From Streptomyces sclerotialus (lineage in GTDB: Bacteria; Actinomycetota; Actinomycetes; Streptomycetales; Streptomycetaceae), in assembly GCF_040907265.1 (NCBI RefSeq), contig NZ_JBFOHP010000002.1, positions 2,876,501 through 2,940,500 of the forward strand: a DNA stretch of 64,000 nucleotides, written 5' to 3'. The notes below the pieces were generated by a model. The model was not told where the DNA came from. It searched no databases and saw only the letters and a program-made list of their open reading frames with translations. Shown in pieces: positions 25,471 through 34,340 of the stretch; position 1 is the first letter of the stretch, and every line of letters starts with the position of its first letter. A program made the translations under genes and the position numbers.

Positions 25471-26937
25471 ATGCCCGAGCTCACCCACCGGCGACGGATG
25501 CTCGTGCTGGCGATCTGCTGCATGAGCCTGCTGATCGTCAGCCTGGACAACACCGTCCTGAACGTCGCCCTGCCCTCCCTCCGCAAGGATCTGCACGCCT
25601 CCGTCTCCGGCATGCAGTGGACCATCGACGCCTACACCCTCGTCCTGGCGTCGCTGCTGATGCTGGCCGGCTCGACCGCGGACCGGCTCGGCCGCCGCCG
25701 GGTGTTCCAGGCCGGGCTGATCGTCTTCACCCTCGGATCGCTGCTGTGCAGCCTGGCGCCGAGCCTGCCATGGCTGGTGGCGTTCCGGATGGTGCAGGCG
25801 GTGGGCGGTTCGATGCTCAACCCCGTCGCGATGTCGATCATCACCAACACCTTCACCGAGCCGCGCGAGCGGGCCCGTGCGATCGGTGTGTGGGGTGGCG
25901 TGGTCGGCCTCAGCATGGCGGCGGGGCCGGTGGTCGGCGGACTGCTCGTGGAGGCCGTCGACTGGCGGGCGATCTTCTGGATCAACGTACCCATCGGGCT
26001 GCTCGCGCTCTTCCTGACCATGCGCTACGTCCCGCACTCCCGCGCGCCCCATCCGCGCCGCCCCGACCCCGTGGGCCAGCTGCTGGTCATCCTGCTGCTC
26101 GGCTCCCTGACGTACGCGATCATCGAGGCGCCCGAGGCGGGCTGGGGCTCGCCCCTGATCATGGGCTGCACCGCACTGGCCGTGCTGTCCCTCGCCGGGC
26201 TGATCGGTTACGAGCGGCGGCGCACCGAACCGCTGATCGAGCTGCGCTTCTTCCGCAGCGCACCGTTCAGCGGCGCGACCGTGATCGCCGTGAGCGCGTT
26301 CGCGGCGCTCGGCGGCTTCCTCTTCGTCAACACGCTCTACCTCCAGGACGTCCGCGGCCTCTCGGCGCTGCACGCGGGCCTCTACATGCTGCCGATGGCG
26401 GCGATGACACTGGTCTTCGCACCGTTGTCCGGGCGGCTGGTGGGCGCCCGCGGGCCGCGGCTGCCGCTGCTGCTGGCCGGTGCCGGCATGGTGATCAGCG
26501 GCGTCCTCTTCGCCGGCTTCGAGGCGGAGACCAGCACACCGCTGCTCTTCACCGGTTACGTGCTCTTCGGCATCGGCTTCGGCCTGGTCAACGCGCCGAT
26601 CACCAATACCGCCGTATCCGGGATGCCGCGTGCGCAGGCCGGGGTCGCGGCGGCGGTGGCCTCCACCAGCCGCCAGGTGGGCCAGTCCCTGGGCGTCGCC
26701 GTCATCGGTGCGGTGCTGGCGAGCGGCGCCGGGGCGGCCGCCGCCTCCGACCGCTTCGCCGAGGCGAGCCGCCCGGCCTGGCGGATCCTCACCGGCTGCG
26801 GCCTGGCCGTCCTCCTCGTCGGCGCGCTCACCAGCGGCCGCTGGGCCCGCGAGACGGCCCGCCGCGCCGCCGACCGGCTGGAGGGCGAGCCGGCACCGGC
26901 GGACGGCCGGCCGGCGGGCAGCCGCCAGGGCGGCTGA
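25471..26937 (+). CDS. MFS drug-efflux transporter, DHA2 (EmrB/QacA) family
   Basis: A 488-residue membrane protein with 14 predicted helices, the DHA2 layout. TM1 contains the family motif LDNTVLNVALPSLRKDL, the loop 2-3 motif A is GSTADRLGRRRVF, and antiporter motif C in TM5 reads GPVVGGLLVEAVDWRAIFWI. It is expected to export drugs or secondary metabolites using proton motive force. A TAGCGT -10 element six bases before the ATG suggests a leaderless transcript. It is followed by a hairpin and then by a ruined gene of the same superfamily. Confidence 0.9.
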   Translation: MPELTHRRRMLVLAICCMSLLIVSLDNTVLNVALPSLRKDLHASVSGMQWTIDAYTLVLASLLMLAGSTADRLGRRRVFQAGLIVFTLGSLLCSLAPSLPWLVAFRMVQAVGGSMLNPVAMSIITNTFTEPRERARAIGVWGGVVGLSMAAGPVVGGLLVEAVDWRAIFWINVPIGLLALFLTMRYVPHSRAPHPRRPDPVGQLLVILLLGSLTYAIIEAPEAGWGSPLIMGCTALAVLSLAGLIGYERRRTEPLIELRFFRSAPFSGATVIAVSAFAALGGFLFVNTLYLQDVRGLSALHAGLYMLPMAAMTLVFAPLSGRLVGARGPRLPLLLAGAGMVISGVLFAGFEAETSTPLLFTGYVLFGIGFGLVNAPITNTAVSGMPRAQAGVAAAVASTSRQVGQSLGVAVIGAVLASGAGAAAASDRFAEASRPAWRILTGCGLAVLLVGALTSGRWARETARRAADRLEGEPAPADGRPAGSRQGG

Positions 26938-26949
26938 GCGGCCGGGCCG

Positions 26950-26978
26950 GCCGACCGAGCTACCGGGCCCCGGTCGGC
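26950..26978 (+). terminator. Hairpin after the DHA2 transporter gene
   Basis: GCCGACCG (26950-26957) pairs with CGGTCGGC (26971-26978) around a 13-base loop, 13 bases after the stop. The sequence GAGCTACCGGGCC is repeated in the loop and just downstream. Confidence 0.5.
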
Positions 26979-27029
26979 TGAGCTACCGGGCCGCCACCGC
27001 CAGCTCCTGCAGCCGCGCCAGCCGTTCCC

Positions 27030-27617
27030 GCGACTGGCGTGCGGACTCGCGCCGGACGCCTGGACGCTGGTCGCGGCGCGGGCCGCGCAGGGCGCGGCGT
27101 CCGCGGTGATGCTGCCGCAGGCGCTGGCCACCAGCCACGCGACCACGTCCGGCGGCCGGCGCGGCCGGGCGCTCGGCCTGTACGGCGCGACGGGCGGCGT
27201 CGCCGGGGTCGCCGGGCAGCTGCTCGGCGGGCCGCTGGTCTCCGCCGACCTGCTGGGTACCGGCTGGCGCGCGATCTTCCTGGTGAACGTGCCGGTGGTG
27301 ATCGCCATCCTGCTGCTGGGCCGGGTCTCGGTACCGGGCAGCCGGGCGGCGCGCCCGGCCCGCGGCGACCGGGCCGGTACGGCGCTCTTCGCGCTCGCCC
27401 TGGTCGCGCTGCTGCTGCCGCTGACCGAGGGCCGGGCGGCCGGCGGCCCCCTGTGGTCATGGCTGCTGCCGGCCGCCGCGCCCCTGCTGGCCTGGGCGTT
27501 CTACGTGGTCGAGCGGCGTGCCGAGCGCAGTGGCTGCTCGCGGCGCTCGCCGTGCAGTTCGTCGGCCTGCCGGCCATGCCGGTCCTGTCGCTCCGGCTGC
27601 CCCGTGCCCTCTCCTGA
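27030..27617 (+). pseudogene. Truncated MFS (DHA2-type) transporter remnant
   Basis: An internal piece of a drug-efflux transporter. The frame positions 27040-27530 read LACGLAPDAWTLVAARAAQG, then antiporter motif C (GGVAGVAGQLLGGPLVSADLLG, shown here only in part) and WRAIFLVNVPVVIAILLLG, then a hydrophilic loop. Around 27530 the reading shifts to another frame giving WLLAALAVQFVGLPAMPVL and a premature stop at 27617. There is no start codon context or first three helices at the 5' end, and the C-terminal half is absent. It is not simply a duplication of the intact gene just upstream; the residues differ throughout. Confidence 0.7.
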
Positions 27618-27644
27618 GGCCCGCGACGCGCCGACATCTGCGAT

Positions 27645-27674
27645 CAGCTGACAACTATTGAAATCTGTCAGCTG
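27645..27674. promoter_or_regulatory. Long inverted repeat upstream of the aldo/keto reductase
   Basis: CAGCTGACA (27645-27653) and TGTCAGCTG (27666-27674) are perfect 9-bp arms around a 12-base AT-rich spacer, ending 18 bases before the ATG. A TTGAAA -35-like element (27658-27663) lies in the spacer. It is a likely operator for the TetR protein encoded at 28786. Confidence 0.6.
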
Positions 27675-27692
27675 TCATGCGACGGTGGGGTC

Positions 27693-28697
27693 ATGCAGAC
27701 GCGCACTCTTGGCACCACCGGCCCGCAGACCTCCGCCCTCGGCCTCGGCTGCATGGGCATGTCCGCGCTCTACGGGGACGCCGACCGGGCCGAGTCCCTC
27801 GCCACCGTCCACGCCGCGCTGGACGCCGGGATCACCCTCCTGGACACCGGCGACTTCTACGGCATGGGCCACAACGAACTGCTCATCAACGAAGCGCTGC
27901 GCACCGCGCCCGCCGGGGCCCGCGAAAAGGCGCTGCTGAGCGTGAAGTTCGGTGCCCTGCGCACCGTCGAGGGCGGCTTCACCGGCTACGACGGGCGCCC
28001 GGCCGCGGTGAAGAACTTCGCCGCCTACTCGCTTCAGCGCCTGGGCGCCGACCACATCGACATCTACCGCATCGCCCGCCTGGACCCGGACGTACCGGTC
28101 GAGGAGACCGTCGGCGCCATCGCCGAGCTGGTCGAGGCCGGGCACGTACGCCACATCGGCCTGTCCGAGGTCGGCGCGGAGACGCTGCGCCGGGCGGCCG
28201 CCGTGGCGCCGGTCTCCGACCTCCAGATCGAGTACTCCCTCATCTCGCGCGGCATCGAGCAGGAGATCCTGCCCACGGCCCGCGAGCTGGGCATCGGGAT
28301 CACCGCGTACGGCGTGCTCTCCCGCGGCCTGATCAGCGGCCACTTCAGCCGGGACCGGCAGCTCGCCGCGAACGACTTCCGCGGGATGAGCCCGCGCTTC
28401 CAGGGCGCCAACCTCGACCACAACCTCAGCCTGGTCGAGGCGCTGCGGAAGATCGCCGAGCAGAAGGGCGTCTCGGTCGCGCAGACGGCCATCGCCTGGG
28501 TGCTCGCCCAGGGCGAGGACATCGTGCCGCTGATCGGCGCCCGTACCCGCGAGCGGCTGTCCGAGGCGCTCGGCGCGGTGGACGTCACGCTGGACGCCGG
28601 TGATCTGGCGGCCGTCGAGCAGGCGGTGCCGGCCGGCGCGGCGGCAGGCGACCGCTACCCGGCGAACCAGATGGCGCACCTGGACAGCGAGCGCTGA
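27693..28697 (+). CDS. Aldo/keto reductase
   Basis: A 334-residue NADPH-dependent (beta/alpha)8 oxidoreductase of the YajO/AKR13-like group. The opening [19 protein letters not shown] is typical. The catalytic Asp and Tyr are in [14 protein letters not shown] (about residues 46-59), Lys in [10 protein letters not shown], and the YHR-position residue varies ([15 protein letters not shown]). The C-terminal cofactor site is [18 protein letters not shown]. It is probably transcribed as a leaderless or near-leaderless mRNA from a promoter overlapping the inverted repeat at 27645-27674, and is followed by the TetR gene that may control it. Physiological substrate unknown. Confidence 0.88.
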   Translation: MQTRTLGTTGPQTSALGLGCMGMSALYGDADRAESLATVHAALDAGITLLDTGDFYGMGHNELLINEALRTAPAGAREKALLSVKFGALRTVEGGFTGYDGRPAAVKNFAAYSLQRLGADHIDIYRIARLDPDVPVEETVGAIAELVEAGHVRHIGLSEVGAETLRRAAAVAPVSDLQIEYSLISRGIEQEILPTARELGIGITAYGVLSRGLISGHFSRDRQLAANDFRGMSPRFQGANLDHNLSLVEALRKIAEQKGVSVAQTAIAWVLAQGEDIVPLIGARTRERLSEALGAVDVTLDAGDLAAVEQAVPAGAAAGDRYPANQMAHLDSER

Positions 28698-28785
28698 CCG
28701 GACGCGACGGCACGCGGGGCGTCGGATACCGTCCGTATCACGGCGCCCCGCCCGCCCTCGCCGACCCGAAAGGCCCGACCGTCCC

Positions 28786-29412
28786 ATGCCGCCCGAGCCG
28801 CTGACCCGCGAACGCATCCTCCAGGCCACCGAAGAGGTGCTGCGCCGGCACGGCCAGGCCAAGGCCACGGTGGTGGACGTGGCGCGGGTACTGGGCGTCA
28901 GTCACGGCAGCGTCTACCGGCACTTCCCCACGAAGGCGGCGCTGCGCGAGGCGGTCACGGAGCTCTGGCTGAACCGTACGAGCGCGCGGCTGGAGGAGCT
29001 GGCGCGGGACACGGAGGGGCCGGCCGCCGACCGGCTGTCCGACTGGCTGGAGACGCTCTTCACGGCCAAGCGGCACAAGGCGGGCGACGACCCGGAGCTG
29101 TTCGCGACGTACCTGGTCCTGACGACCGAGACCGCGCGGGTCGTCGACGCGCATGTCGCCGAGCTCGTCGGCCAGCTCGCCCGGATCGTCGCGGACGGCG
29201 TCGCCCAGGGCGTGTTCACGTCCCCCGACCCCGAGGCCACGGCCCGCGCCGTCTTCGACGCGACCGCCCGTTTCCACGATCCGGCGCACGCGGCGGAGTG
29301 GTCCCGCGCGACCATCGAGTCGGAGTACGCCGCGGTCCGCGACCTGGTACTGCGCGGCCTCCGCGCCCCTCAGGGGCGCGGGGAACTGCGCGATCAAGCA
29401 CAGCGGACGTGA
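28786..29412 (+). CDS. TetR-family transcriptional regulator
   Basis: A 208-residue TetR protein. The N-terminal HTH is ATVVDVARVLGVSHGSVYRH (about residues 26-45) followed by FPTKAALREAV; the C-terminal ligand domain resembles the TetR_C group with LVLTTETARVVDAHVAELVG. It is likely the repressor of the upstream aldo/keto reductase gene. The last dozen or so residues (RAPQGRGELRDQAQ) are encoded by a dispersed Streptomyces repeat element rather than by native TetR sequence, so the original C terminus may have been replaced. A hairpin overlaps the stop codon. Confidence 0.85.
   Translation: MPPEPLTRERILQATEEVLRRHGQAKATVVDVARVLGVSHGSVYRHFPTKAALREAVTELWLNRTSARLEELARDTEGPAADRLSDWLETLFTAKRHKAGDDPELFATYLVLTTETARVVDAHVAELVGQLARIVADGVAQGVFTSPDPEATARAVFDATARFHDPAHAAEWSRATIESEYAAVRDLVLRGLRAPQGRGELRDQAQRT
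29364..29400. repeat. Dispersed Streptomyces intergenic repeat (REP-like)
   Basis: CGCCCCTCAGGGGCGCGGGG followed by AACTGCGCGA matches, from memory, a short repeat scattered through many Streptomyces genomes, usually in intergenic DNA. It contains the small stems CCCCT/AGGGG and GCGC/GCGC. Here it lies inside the end of the TetR reading frame. Confidence 0.65.
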
Positions 29413-29421
29413 CACGTCCGC
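29403..29421 (+). terminator. Hairpin overlapping the TetR stop codon
   Basis: GCGGACGT (29403-29410), GAC, ACGTCCGC (29414-29421): perfect 8-bp stem, 3-base loop. It lies in the 57-base gap between two convergent genes, so it may serve both. Confidence 0.5.
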
Positions 29422-29469
29422 CACGAAGGCGCGGCCCCGCCCCGGGAGCCACGCCGACGAACCGCTGCG

Positions 29470-30852
29470 TCAGCAGCCCAGCAGACGCCCGCCCAGGTAA
29501 GCCTGGATCTGGTCCAGAGAGACGCGCTCCTGCTTCATCGTGTCGCGCTCGCGCACGGTCACCGCGTTGTCGTCGAGGGTGTCGAAGTCGACGGTGACGC
29601 AGAACGGCGTGCCGATCTCGTCCTGGCGGCGGTAGCGGCGGCCGATGGCGCCCGCGTCGTCGAACTCGATGTTCCAGTTCTTGCGCAGGTCCGCCGCGAG
29701 GCCCTTGGCCTTCGGGGACAGCTGCGGGTTCCGGGACAGCGGCAGGACGGCGACCTTGACCGGCGACAGGCGCGGGTCCAGGCGCAGGACGGTGCGCTTC
29801 TCCATCTTGCCCTTGGCGTTGGGCGCCTCGTCCTCGATGTACGCGTCGAGCATGAAGGCGAGCATCGCGCGGCCGACACCGGCCGCGGGCTCGATGACGT
29901 ACGGGGTGTAGCGCTCGCCGGCCTCCTGGTCGAAGTAGGACAGGTCCTGGCCGGACGCCTTGGAGTGCGAGGAGAGGTCGTAGTCGGTGCGGTTGGCCAC
30001 ACCCTCCAGCTCGCCCCACTCCGAGCCGCCGAACTGGAAGCGGTACTCGATGTCAGCGGTGCGCTTGGAGTAGTGGGAGAGCTTCTCCTTGGGGTGCTCG
30101 TACCACCGGATGTTCTCCTCGCGCAGGCCCAGGTCGCGGTACCAGTTCCAGCGCTGCTCCATCCAGTACTCGTGCCACTGCTCGTCCTCGCCCGGCTTGA
30201 CGAAGAACTCCATCTCCATCTGCTCGAACTCGCGGGTGCGGAAGATGAAGTTGCCCGGCGTGATCTCGTTACGGAACGACTTGCCCATCTGGGCGATGCC
30301 GAACGGGGGCTTCTTGCGCGAGGTCTGCTGGACCTGGGCGAAGTTGGTGAAGATGCCCTGGGCGGTCTCGGGGCGGAGGTACGCGACCGAGCCGGAGTCC
30401 TGGGTCGGGCCGAGGTGCGTGGAGAGCAGACCCGAGAACTGCTTGGGCTCGGTGAAGCCGCCCTTGTTGCCGCAGTGCGGGCAGTTGATGTCGGCCATGC
30501 CGTTGGCGGGCAGCCGGCCGTGCTTGGCCTCGTAGGCCTCTTCGAGGTGGTCGGCGCGGAACCGCTTGTGGCAGGAGGTGCACTCGGTCAGCGGGTCCGT
30601 GAAGGTGGCGACGTGGCCGGACGCGACCCAGACCTCCGAGGCCAGGATGACCGACGAGTCGAGACCGACCACGTCGTCGCGCGAGGTGACCATGTTGCGC
30701 CACCACTGACGCTTGATGTTCTCCTTGAGCTCCACACCGAGCGGACCGTAGTCCCAGGCGGCGCGCTGGCCGCCGTAGATCTCACTGCACGGGTATACGA
30801 AGCCACGGCGCTTGCTCAGGCTGACGATGGTGTCGATCTTGTCGGCGGCCAC
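29470..30852 (-). CDS. glyQS: Glycine--tRNA ligase
   Basis: A 460-residue homodimeric class II synthetase of the eukaryal/archaeal-like alpha2 type. Motif 1 region begins [21 protein letters not shown] zinc-binding insertion carries CTSCHKRF and CPHCGNKGG (about residues 90-140). Motif 2 is [20 protein letters not shown] (about residues 212-231), and motif 3 is [14 protein letters not shown]. The anticodon-binding domain follows ([19 protein letters not shown]). The GTG at 30852 with AAGAGAG upstream is the best start. Single-gene unit; the promoter lies in the 202-base gap shared with znuA. Confidence 0.95.
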   Translation of the reverse strand: MAADKIDTIVSLSKRRGFVYPCSEIYGGQRAAWDYGPLGVELKENIKRQWWRNMVTSRDDVVGLDSSVILASEVWVASGHVATFTDPLTECTSCHKRFRADHLEEAYEAKHGRLPANGMADINCPHCGNKGGFTEPKQFSGLLSTHLGPTQDSGSVAYLRPETAQGIFTNFAQVQQTSRKKPPFGIAQMGKSFRNEITPGNFIFRTREFEQMEMEFFVKPGEDEQWHEYWMEQRWNWYRDLGLREENIRWYEHPKEKLSHYSKRTADIEYRFQFGGSEWGELEGVANRTDYDLSSHSKASGQDLSYFDQEAGERYTPYVIEPAAGVGRAMLAFMLDAYIEDEAPNAKGKMEKRTVLRLDPRLSPVKVAVLPLSRNPQLSPKAKGLAADLRKNWNIEFDDAGAIGRRYRRQDEIGTPFCVTVDFDTLDDNAVTVRERDTMKQERVSLDQIQAYLGGRLLGC

Positions 30853-31018
30853 GGTGCTCTCTTCATTGCGACGACGAACGATTAATAGGAGCGGCGCCCT
30901 GGCGCCTCCTTGAGGGGTGGTGGTCGGGAGACGGGCGGGCGAATGCTTCAGGTTACCGGCGGCCATGCCCCCTGGATCAAATCGGTTCCCGCCGCTGTCC
31001 CCGTCTCACCTGGTTTGT

Positions 31019-31033
31019 TGACAATCGTTTCCA
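31019..31033 (+). promoter_or_regulatory. Zur box 1, overlapping a TTGACA -35 element
   Basis: TGACAATCGTTTCCA resembles the Streptomyces Zur operator pattern TGAAAATGATTTTCA. The TTGACA at 31018-31023 is a good -35 hexamer, so bound Zur would block transcription of znuACB. Confidence 0.6.
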
Positions 31034-31040
31034 GCCTAGT

Positions 31041-31055
31041 TGAAAATGACTGTCA
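31041..31055 (+). promoter_or_regulatory. Zur box 2, at the znuA start
   Basis: TGAAAATGACTGTCA matches the Zur consensus in most positions and lies 22 bases (about two helical turns) from box 1. It includes the likely -10 region and ends at the first base of the znuA ATG. Confidence 0.7.
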
Positions 31056-32041
31056 TGAACGTACGCCGTCACATATCCACCGCGGCCCTCGCCGGCTTCG
31101 CTGTCCTGGGCCTTCTCGCCGTTTCCGCCTGCTCCGCCTCCGGTGGCACGGGCAAGGAGGACGGCAAGCTCGCCGTGACGGCGTCCTTCTACCCGATGCA
31201 GTTCCTCGCCGAGAAGATCGGCGGCAAGCACGTCTCGGTGACCAGCCTCACCGCCCCCGGCACCGAGCCGCACGACCTGGAGCTCAGCCCGAAGCAGACG
31301 GCCCAGCTCGGCGAGTCCGACGCGATCGTCTACCTCAAGGGCGTCCAGCCGGCCGTGGACGAGGCCGTGAAGCAGTCCGGCGTGAAGCACACCGCCGACG
31401 CCGCCTCGTTCACCACCCTGGAGAGCCACGGCGCCGAGGTCGGCGGCCACGGTGACGAGCACGGCCACGAGGGGGGCCACGAGGAGAGCCACGAGGGCCA
31501 CGACCACGGCGAGTCCGGCCTCGACCCGCACATCTGGCTGGACCCCGTGAAGTACGCCGAGGCCGCCAAGGGCGTCGGCAAGACCCTCGCCGCCGCGGAC
31601 CCTAAGCACGAGGCCGACTACGAGAAGAACACCGACGCGCTGGTCAAGGAGCTGGAGAAGCTCGACCAGGAGTACCAGGACGGGCTGAAGAACCGTAAGT
31701 CGGACACCTTCATCACCACCCACGCCGCCTTCGGCTACCTCGCCGAGCGCTACGGCCTCACCGAGGAGGCCATCAGCGGCCTGGACCCGGAGGCCACCGA
31801 CGTCAGCGGCAGCCGCGTGAAGGAGCTCCAGGGGCTGGCGAAGGAGCACGACGTGCACACCGTCTTCTTCGAGACGCTCACCAGCCCCGACATGGCCAAG
31901 ACGCTGGCCAAGGACGTGCACGCCAAGACGGACGTGCTCGACCCCATCGAGGGCATCACCAAGAAGTCCCGGGGCGACGACTACCTCTCCGTCATGGAGT
32001 CCAACCTCAAGGCACTGCAGAAGGCACTGGGCGCCAAGTGA
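31055..32041 (+). CDS. znuA: Zinc ABC transporter, substrate-binding lipoprotein
   Basis: A 328-residue periplasmic-type binding protein of the ZnuA/TroA cluster, anchored as a lipoprotein (signal FAVLGLLAVSAC, lipobox VSAC). Zn ligands are the His in GTEPHDLEL, His in LDPHIWLDP and His in TFITTHAAFGY, plus an acidic residue near the C terminus. A His-rich flexible loop of the ZnuA type lies at about residues 130-155 (HGDEHGHEGGHEESHEGHDH). I chose ATG 31055 because the upstream TTG 31040 and ATG 31046 lie inside the Zur operator; transcription probably starts at or near this ATG. First gene of znuA-znuC-znuB. Confidence 0.92.
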   Translation: MNVRRHISTAALAGFAVLGLLAVSACSASGGTGKEDGKLAVTASFYPMQFLAEKIGGKHVSVTSLTAPGTEPHDLELSPKQTAQLGESDAIVYLKGVQPAVDEAVKQSGVKHTADAASFTTLESHGAEVGGHGDEHGHEGGHEESHEGHDHGESGLDPHIWLDPVKYAEAAKGVGKTLAAADPKHEADYEKNTDALVKELEKLDQEYQDGLKNRKSDTFITTHAAFGYLAERYGLTEEAISGLDPEATDVSGSRVKELQGLAKEHDVHTVFFETLTSPDMAKTLAKDVHAKTDVLDPIEGITKKSRGDDYLSVMESNLKALQKALGAK

Positions 32042-32070
32042 CCGGGCCCCACGCCAGGGAAGGAGCTGCC

Positions 32071-32853
32071 ATGAGCGGTACGGACGACACCCCGGCCGTC
32101 GTCTCGCTGCGCGGCGCGAGCGCCGCGCTGGGCGCCCGCCCCGTGCTGCGCGGCATCGACCTGACCGTGCGGCGCGGCGAGGTCGTCGCGCTGCTCGGCG
32201 CCAACGGCTCCGGCAAGTCCACGGCCGTGCGCGCGGTGGTCGGCCAGGTCCCGCTGAGCGCCGGCGAGCTGGAGCTGTTCGGCACGCCCGCGCGCCGCTT
32301 CAAGGACTGGGCGCGCATCGGCTACGTACCGCAGCGCACCACCGCGGCCGGCGGGGTGCCCGCCACGGTCCGCGAGGTCGTGGCGGCGGGCCGGCTGGCC
32401 CGTACGAAGCTGAAGTGGCCGGGCAAGGCGGACCGGGCGGCCGTGACGGCGGCCCTGGAGAAGGTCGGCATGGCCGACCGGGCGAAGGATTCGGTCGGCG
32501 CGCTCTCCGGCGGCCAGCACCAGCGCGTGCTGATAGCCCGCGCGCTGGTCGCCGAGCCCGAACTGCTGATCATGGACGAGCCGATGGCCGGCGTGGACCT
32601 CGCCAGCCAGGAGGTGCTGGCGCAGACGCTGCGCACGCAGGTCGAGGCCGGCGCCACGGTCCTGCTCGTGCTGCACGAGCTGGGCCCCCTGGAGCCGCTG
32701 ATCGACCGCGCCGTGGTGCTGCGGGACGGCTGCGTCGTCCACGACGGGCCGCCCCCGGAGGCCGTCGGCCAGCACGCCCTGCCCGGCCACGATCACGTAC
32801 ACCCGCACGCGGACGCGGCCCACGAGCCCGTCCGGACAGGACTGCTGACCTGA
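32071..32853 (+). CDS. znuC: Zinc ABC transporter, ATP-binding protein
   Basis: A 260-residue ABC ATPase. Walker A is GANGSGKSTA, the Q-loop is in IGYVPQRTT, the signature is LSGGQHQRVLIARAL, Walker B is ELLIMDEPMAGVD, and the switch His is in LLVLHELGPLEP. The C-terminal tail is His/Asp-rich (GHDHVHPHADAAHE), as often seen in zinc-family transporters. ATG 32071 has AAGGAG upstream. It lies 29 bases after znuA and is nearly contiguous with znuB. Confidence 0.92.
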   Translation: MSGTDDTPAVVSLRGASAALGARPVLRGIDLTVRRGEVVALLGANGSGKSTAVRAVVGQVPLSAGELELFGTPARRFKDWARIGYVPQRTTAAGGVPATVREVVAAGRLARTKLKWPGKADRAAVTAALEKVGMADRAKDSVGALSGGQHQRVLIARALVAEPELLIMDEPMAGVDLASQEVLAQTLRTQVEAGATVLLVLHELGPLEPLIDRAVVLRDGCVVHDGPPPEAVGQHALPGHDHVHPHADAAHEPVRTGLLT

Positions 32854-32854
32854 G

Positions 32855-33754
32855 ATGGACATCCTCACCTACGCCTTCATGCAGCGGGCGCTGATCGCCG
32901 CGGCTCTCGTCGGCATCACCGCGCCCGCCGTCGGCATCTATCTCGTGCAGCGCCGCCAGGCGATCATGGGCGACGGCATCGGCCACGTCGCGCTGACCGG
33001 TGTCGCGCTCGGCGTGCTCCTCAACACCTCGCCTGTATGGATGGCCGTCCTGGTCGCCACGGTCGGCGCGGTGATCATGGAGCTGGTCCGTTCGTACGGC
33101 AAGACCCGCGGCGACATCGCGCTCGCCATGCTCTTCTACGGCGGCATGGCCGGCGGCGTACTGATCATCAACCTCGCCCCCGGCGGCTCCACCGCGAACC
33201 TCACGAGCTACCTCTTCGGCTCCATCACCAGCGTCTCCCCCGAGGACGTCACGGTCACCGCGATCCTGGCCGCCTTCGTCCTCGTGATCACGCTCGGGCT
33301 GCGCCGCCAGCTCTTCGCGATCTGCCAGGACGAGGAGTTCGCCCGCGTCACCGGCCTGCCGGTACGCGTACTGAACCTCCTCCTCGCGGTCACCGCGGCC
33401 GTCACCGTCACCGTCGCCATGCGCGCCGTCGGGCTGCTGCTGGTCAGCGCGCTGCTGGTGGTGCCGGTAGCGGCGGCTCAGCAGGCCACCCGCGGCTTCG
33501 CCGCGACCCTCGCCATCGCGGTGGCGATCGGCGTGATCGTCACGCTTTCCGGTACGGCCGTGTCGTTCTACGTGGACGTGCCGCCGGGTGCGAGCATCGT
33601 CCTGCTGGCCATCGCGGTCTTCGCGGTCTTCTCGTTGATCGCGGCGCCACTGGCGAAAAAACGCGCGCGGGCGGCCGTACGGGACGAGCAGGGGTGCACC
33701 CTGGAGGTGCCGGGCGCCCGGCCGCCCGCCGACGACGTCGGCGTGCGGGTGTAA
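32855..33754 (+). CDS. znuB: Zinc ABC transporter, permease
   Basis: A 299-residue ABC-3 family membrane protein with eight or nine hydrophobic segments. The cytoplasmic coupling region near the start reads IYLVQRRQAIMGDGIGHVAL, the family motif after TM1, and LLLVSALLVVPVAAAQQATR is the characteristic late segment. ATG 32855 is one base after the znuC stop. The C-terminal 35 residues are hydrophilic. With ZnuA and ZnuC it imports Zn2+ under zinc limitation when Zur is released. Confidence 0.92.
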   Translation: MDILTYAFMQRALIAAALVGITAPAVGIYLVQRRQAIMGDGIGHVALTGVALGVLLNTSPVWMAVLVATVGAVIMELVRSYGKTRGDIALAMLFYGGMAGGVLIINLAPGGSTANLTSYLFGSITSVSPEDVTVTAILAAFVLVITLGLRRQLFAICQDEEFARVTGLPVRVLNLLLAVTAAVTVTVAMRAVGLLLVSALLVVPVAAAQQATRGFAATLAIAVAIGVIVTLSGTAVSFYVDVPPGASIVLLAIAVFAVFSLIAAPLAKKRARAAVRDEQGCTLEVPGARPPADDVGVRV

Positions 33755-33838
33755 GCGTCCCACCCGGGCTCCGGTCATCACCTGGCACAATGGCCGGACG
33801 TTCCGCAGGGGGATGTTCTACGCCTAAGGGAGGCAACG

Positions 33839-34264
33839 GTGGCGACGAGCGCGGGATCTCCGGTGCGCGGCCGGTCGACGCGGCAGCGAGCCGCCGTGGC
33901 CGCGGCGCTCGACGAGGTCGACGAGTTCCGCAGCGCGCAGGAACTGCACGACATGCTCAAGCACCGGGGCGACTCGGTGGGGCTCACCACGGTCTACCGC
34001 ACGCTCCAGTCGCTGGCCGACGCCGGCGAGGTGGACGTGCTGCGCACCAGCGAGGGCGAGGCCGTCTACCGCCGGTGCAGCACCGACGACCACCATCACC
34101 ACCTGGTCTGCCGCTCCTGCGGCAAGGCCGTGGAGGTCGAGGGCCCGGCGGTGGAGAAGTGGGCCGATCAGATCGCGGCGGAGCACGGCTTCCGTGACGT
34201 CGCGCACACGATCGAGATCTTCGGCACGTGCGGTGACTGCGCGAAGGCCGCGGGGGCGTCCTGA
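33839..34264 (+). CDS. zur: Zinc uptake regulator, Fur family
   Basis: A 141-residue Fur-type repressor. Winged helix: TRQRAAVAAALDEVDEFRSA, then SVGLTTVYRTLQSLADAGEV. Metal sites: the His cluster in CSTDDHHHHLVCRSCGKAVE and the structural zinc Cys4 set from CRSC and CGDC near the C terminus. The GTG at 33839 has a strong AAGGGAGG. It follows znuB by 84 bases and is closed by a long hairpin. Zur in Streptomyces represses znuACB and zinc-free ribosomal protein genes. Confidence 0.92.
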   Translation: MATSAGSPVRGRSTRQRAAVAAALDEVDEFRSAQELHDMLKHRGDSVGLTTVYRTLQSLADAGEVDVLRTSEGEAVYRRCSTDDHHHHLVCRSCGKAVEVEGPAVEKWADQIAAEHGFRDVAHTIEIFGTCGDCAKAAGAS

Positions 34265-34291
34265 GGGACGCCACAGGACCGAAGAAGCACG

Positions 34292-34331
34292 GAAGGGCCC
34301 GGGAGCCGCAGCGGCGGCTCCCGGGCCCTTC
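34292..34331. terminator. Bidirectional hairpin terminator between zur and uppS
   Basis: GAAGGGCCCGGGAGCCGC (34292-34309) pairs perfectly over 18 bp with GCGGCTCCCGGGCCCTTC (34314-34331) around a 4-base loop, between two convergent genes. Confidence 0.85.
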
Positions 34332-34340
34332 AGCGTCCGC

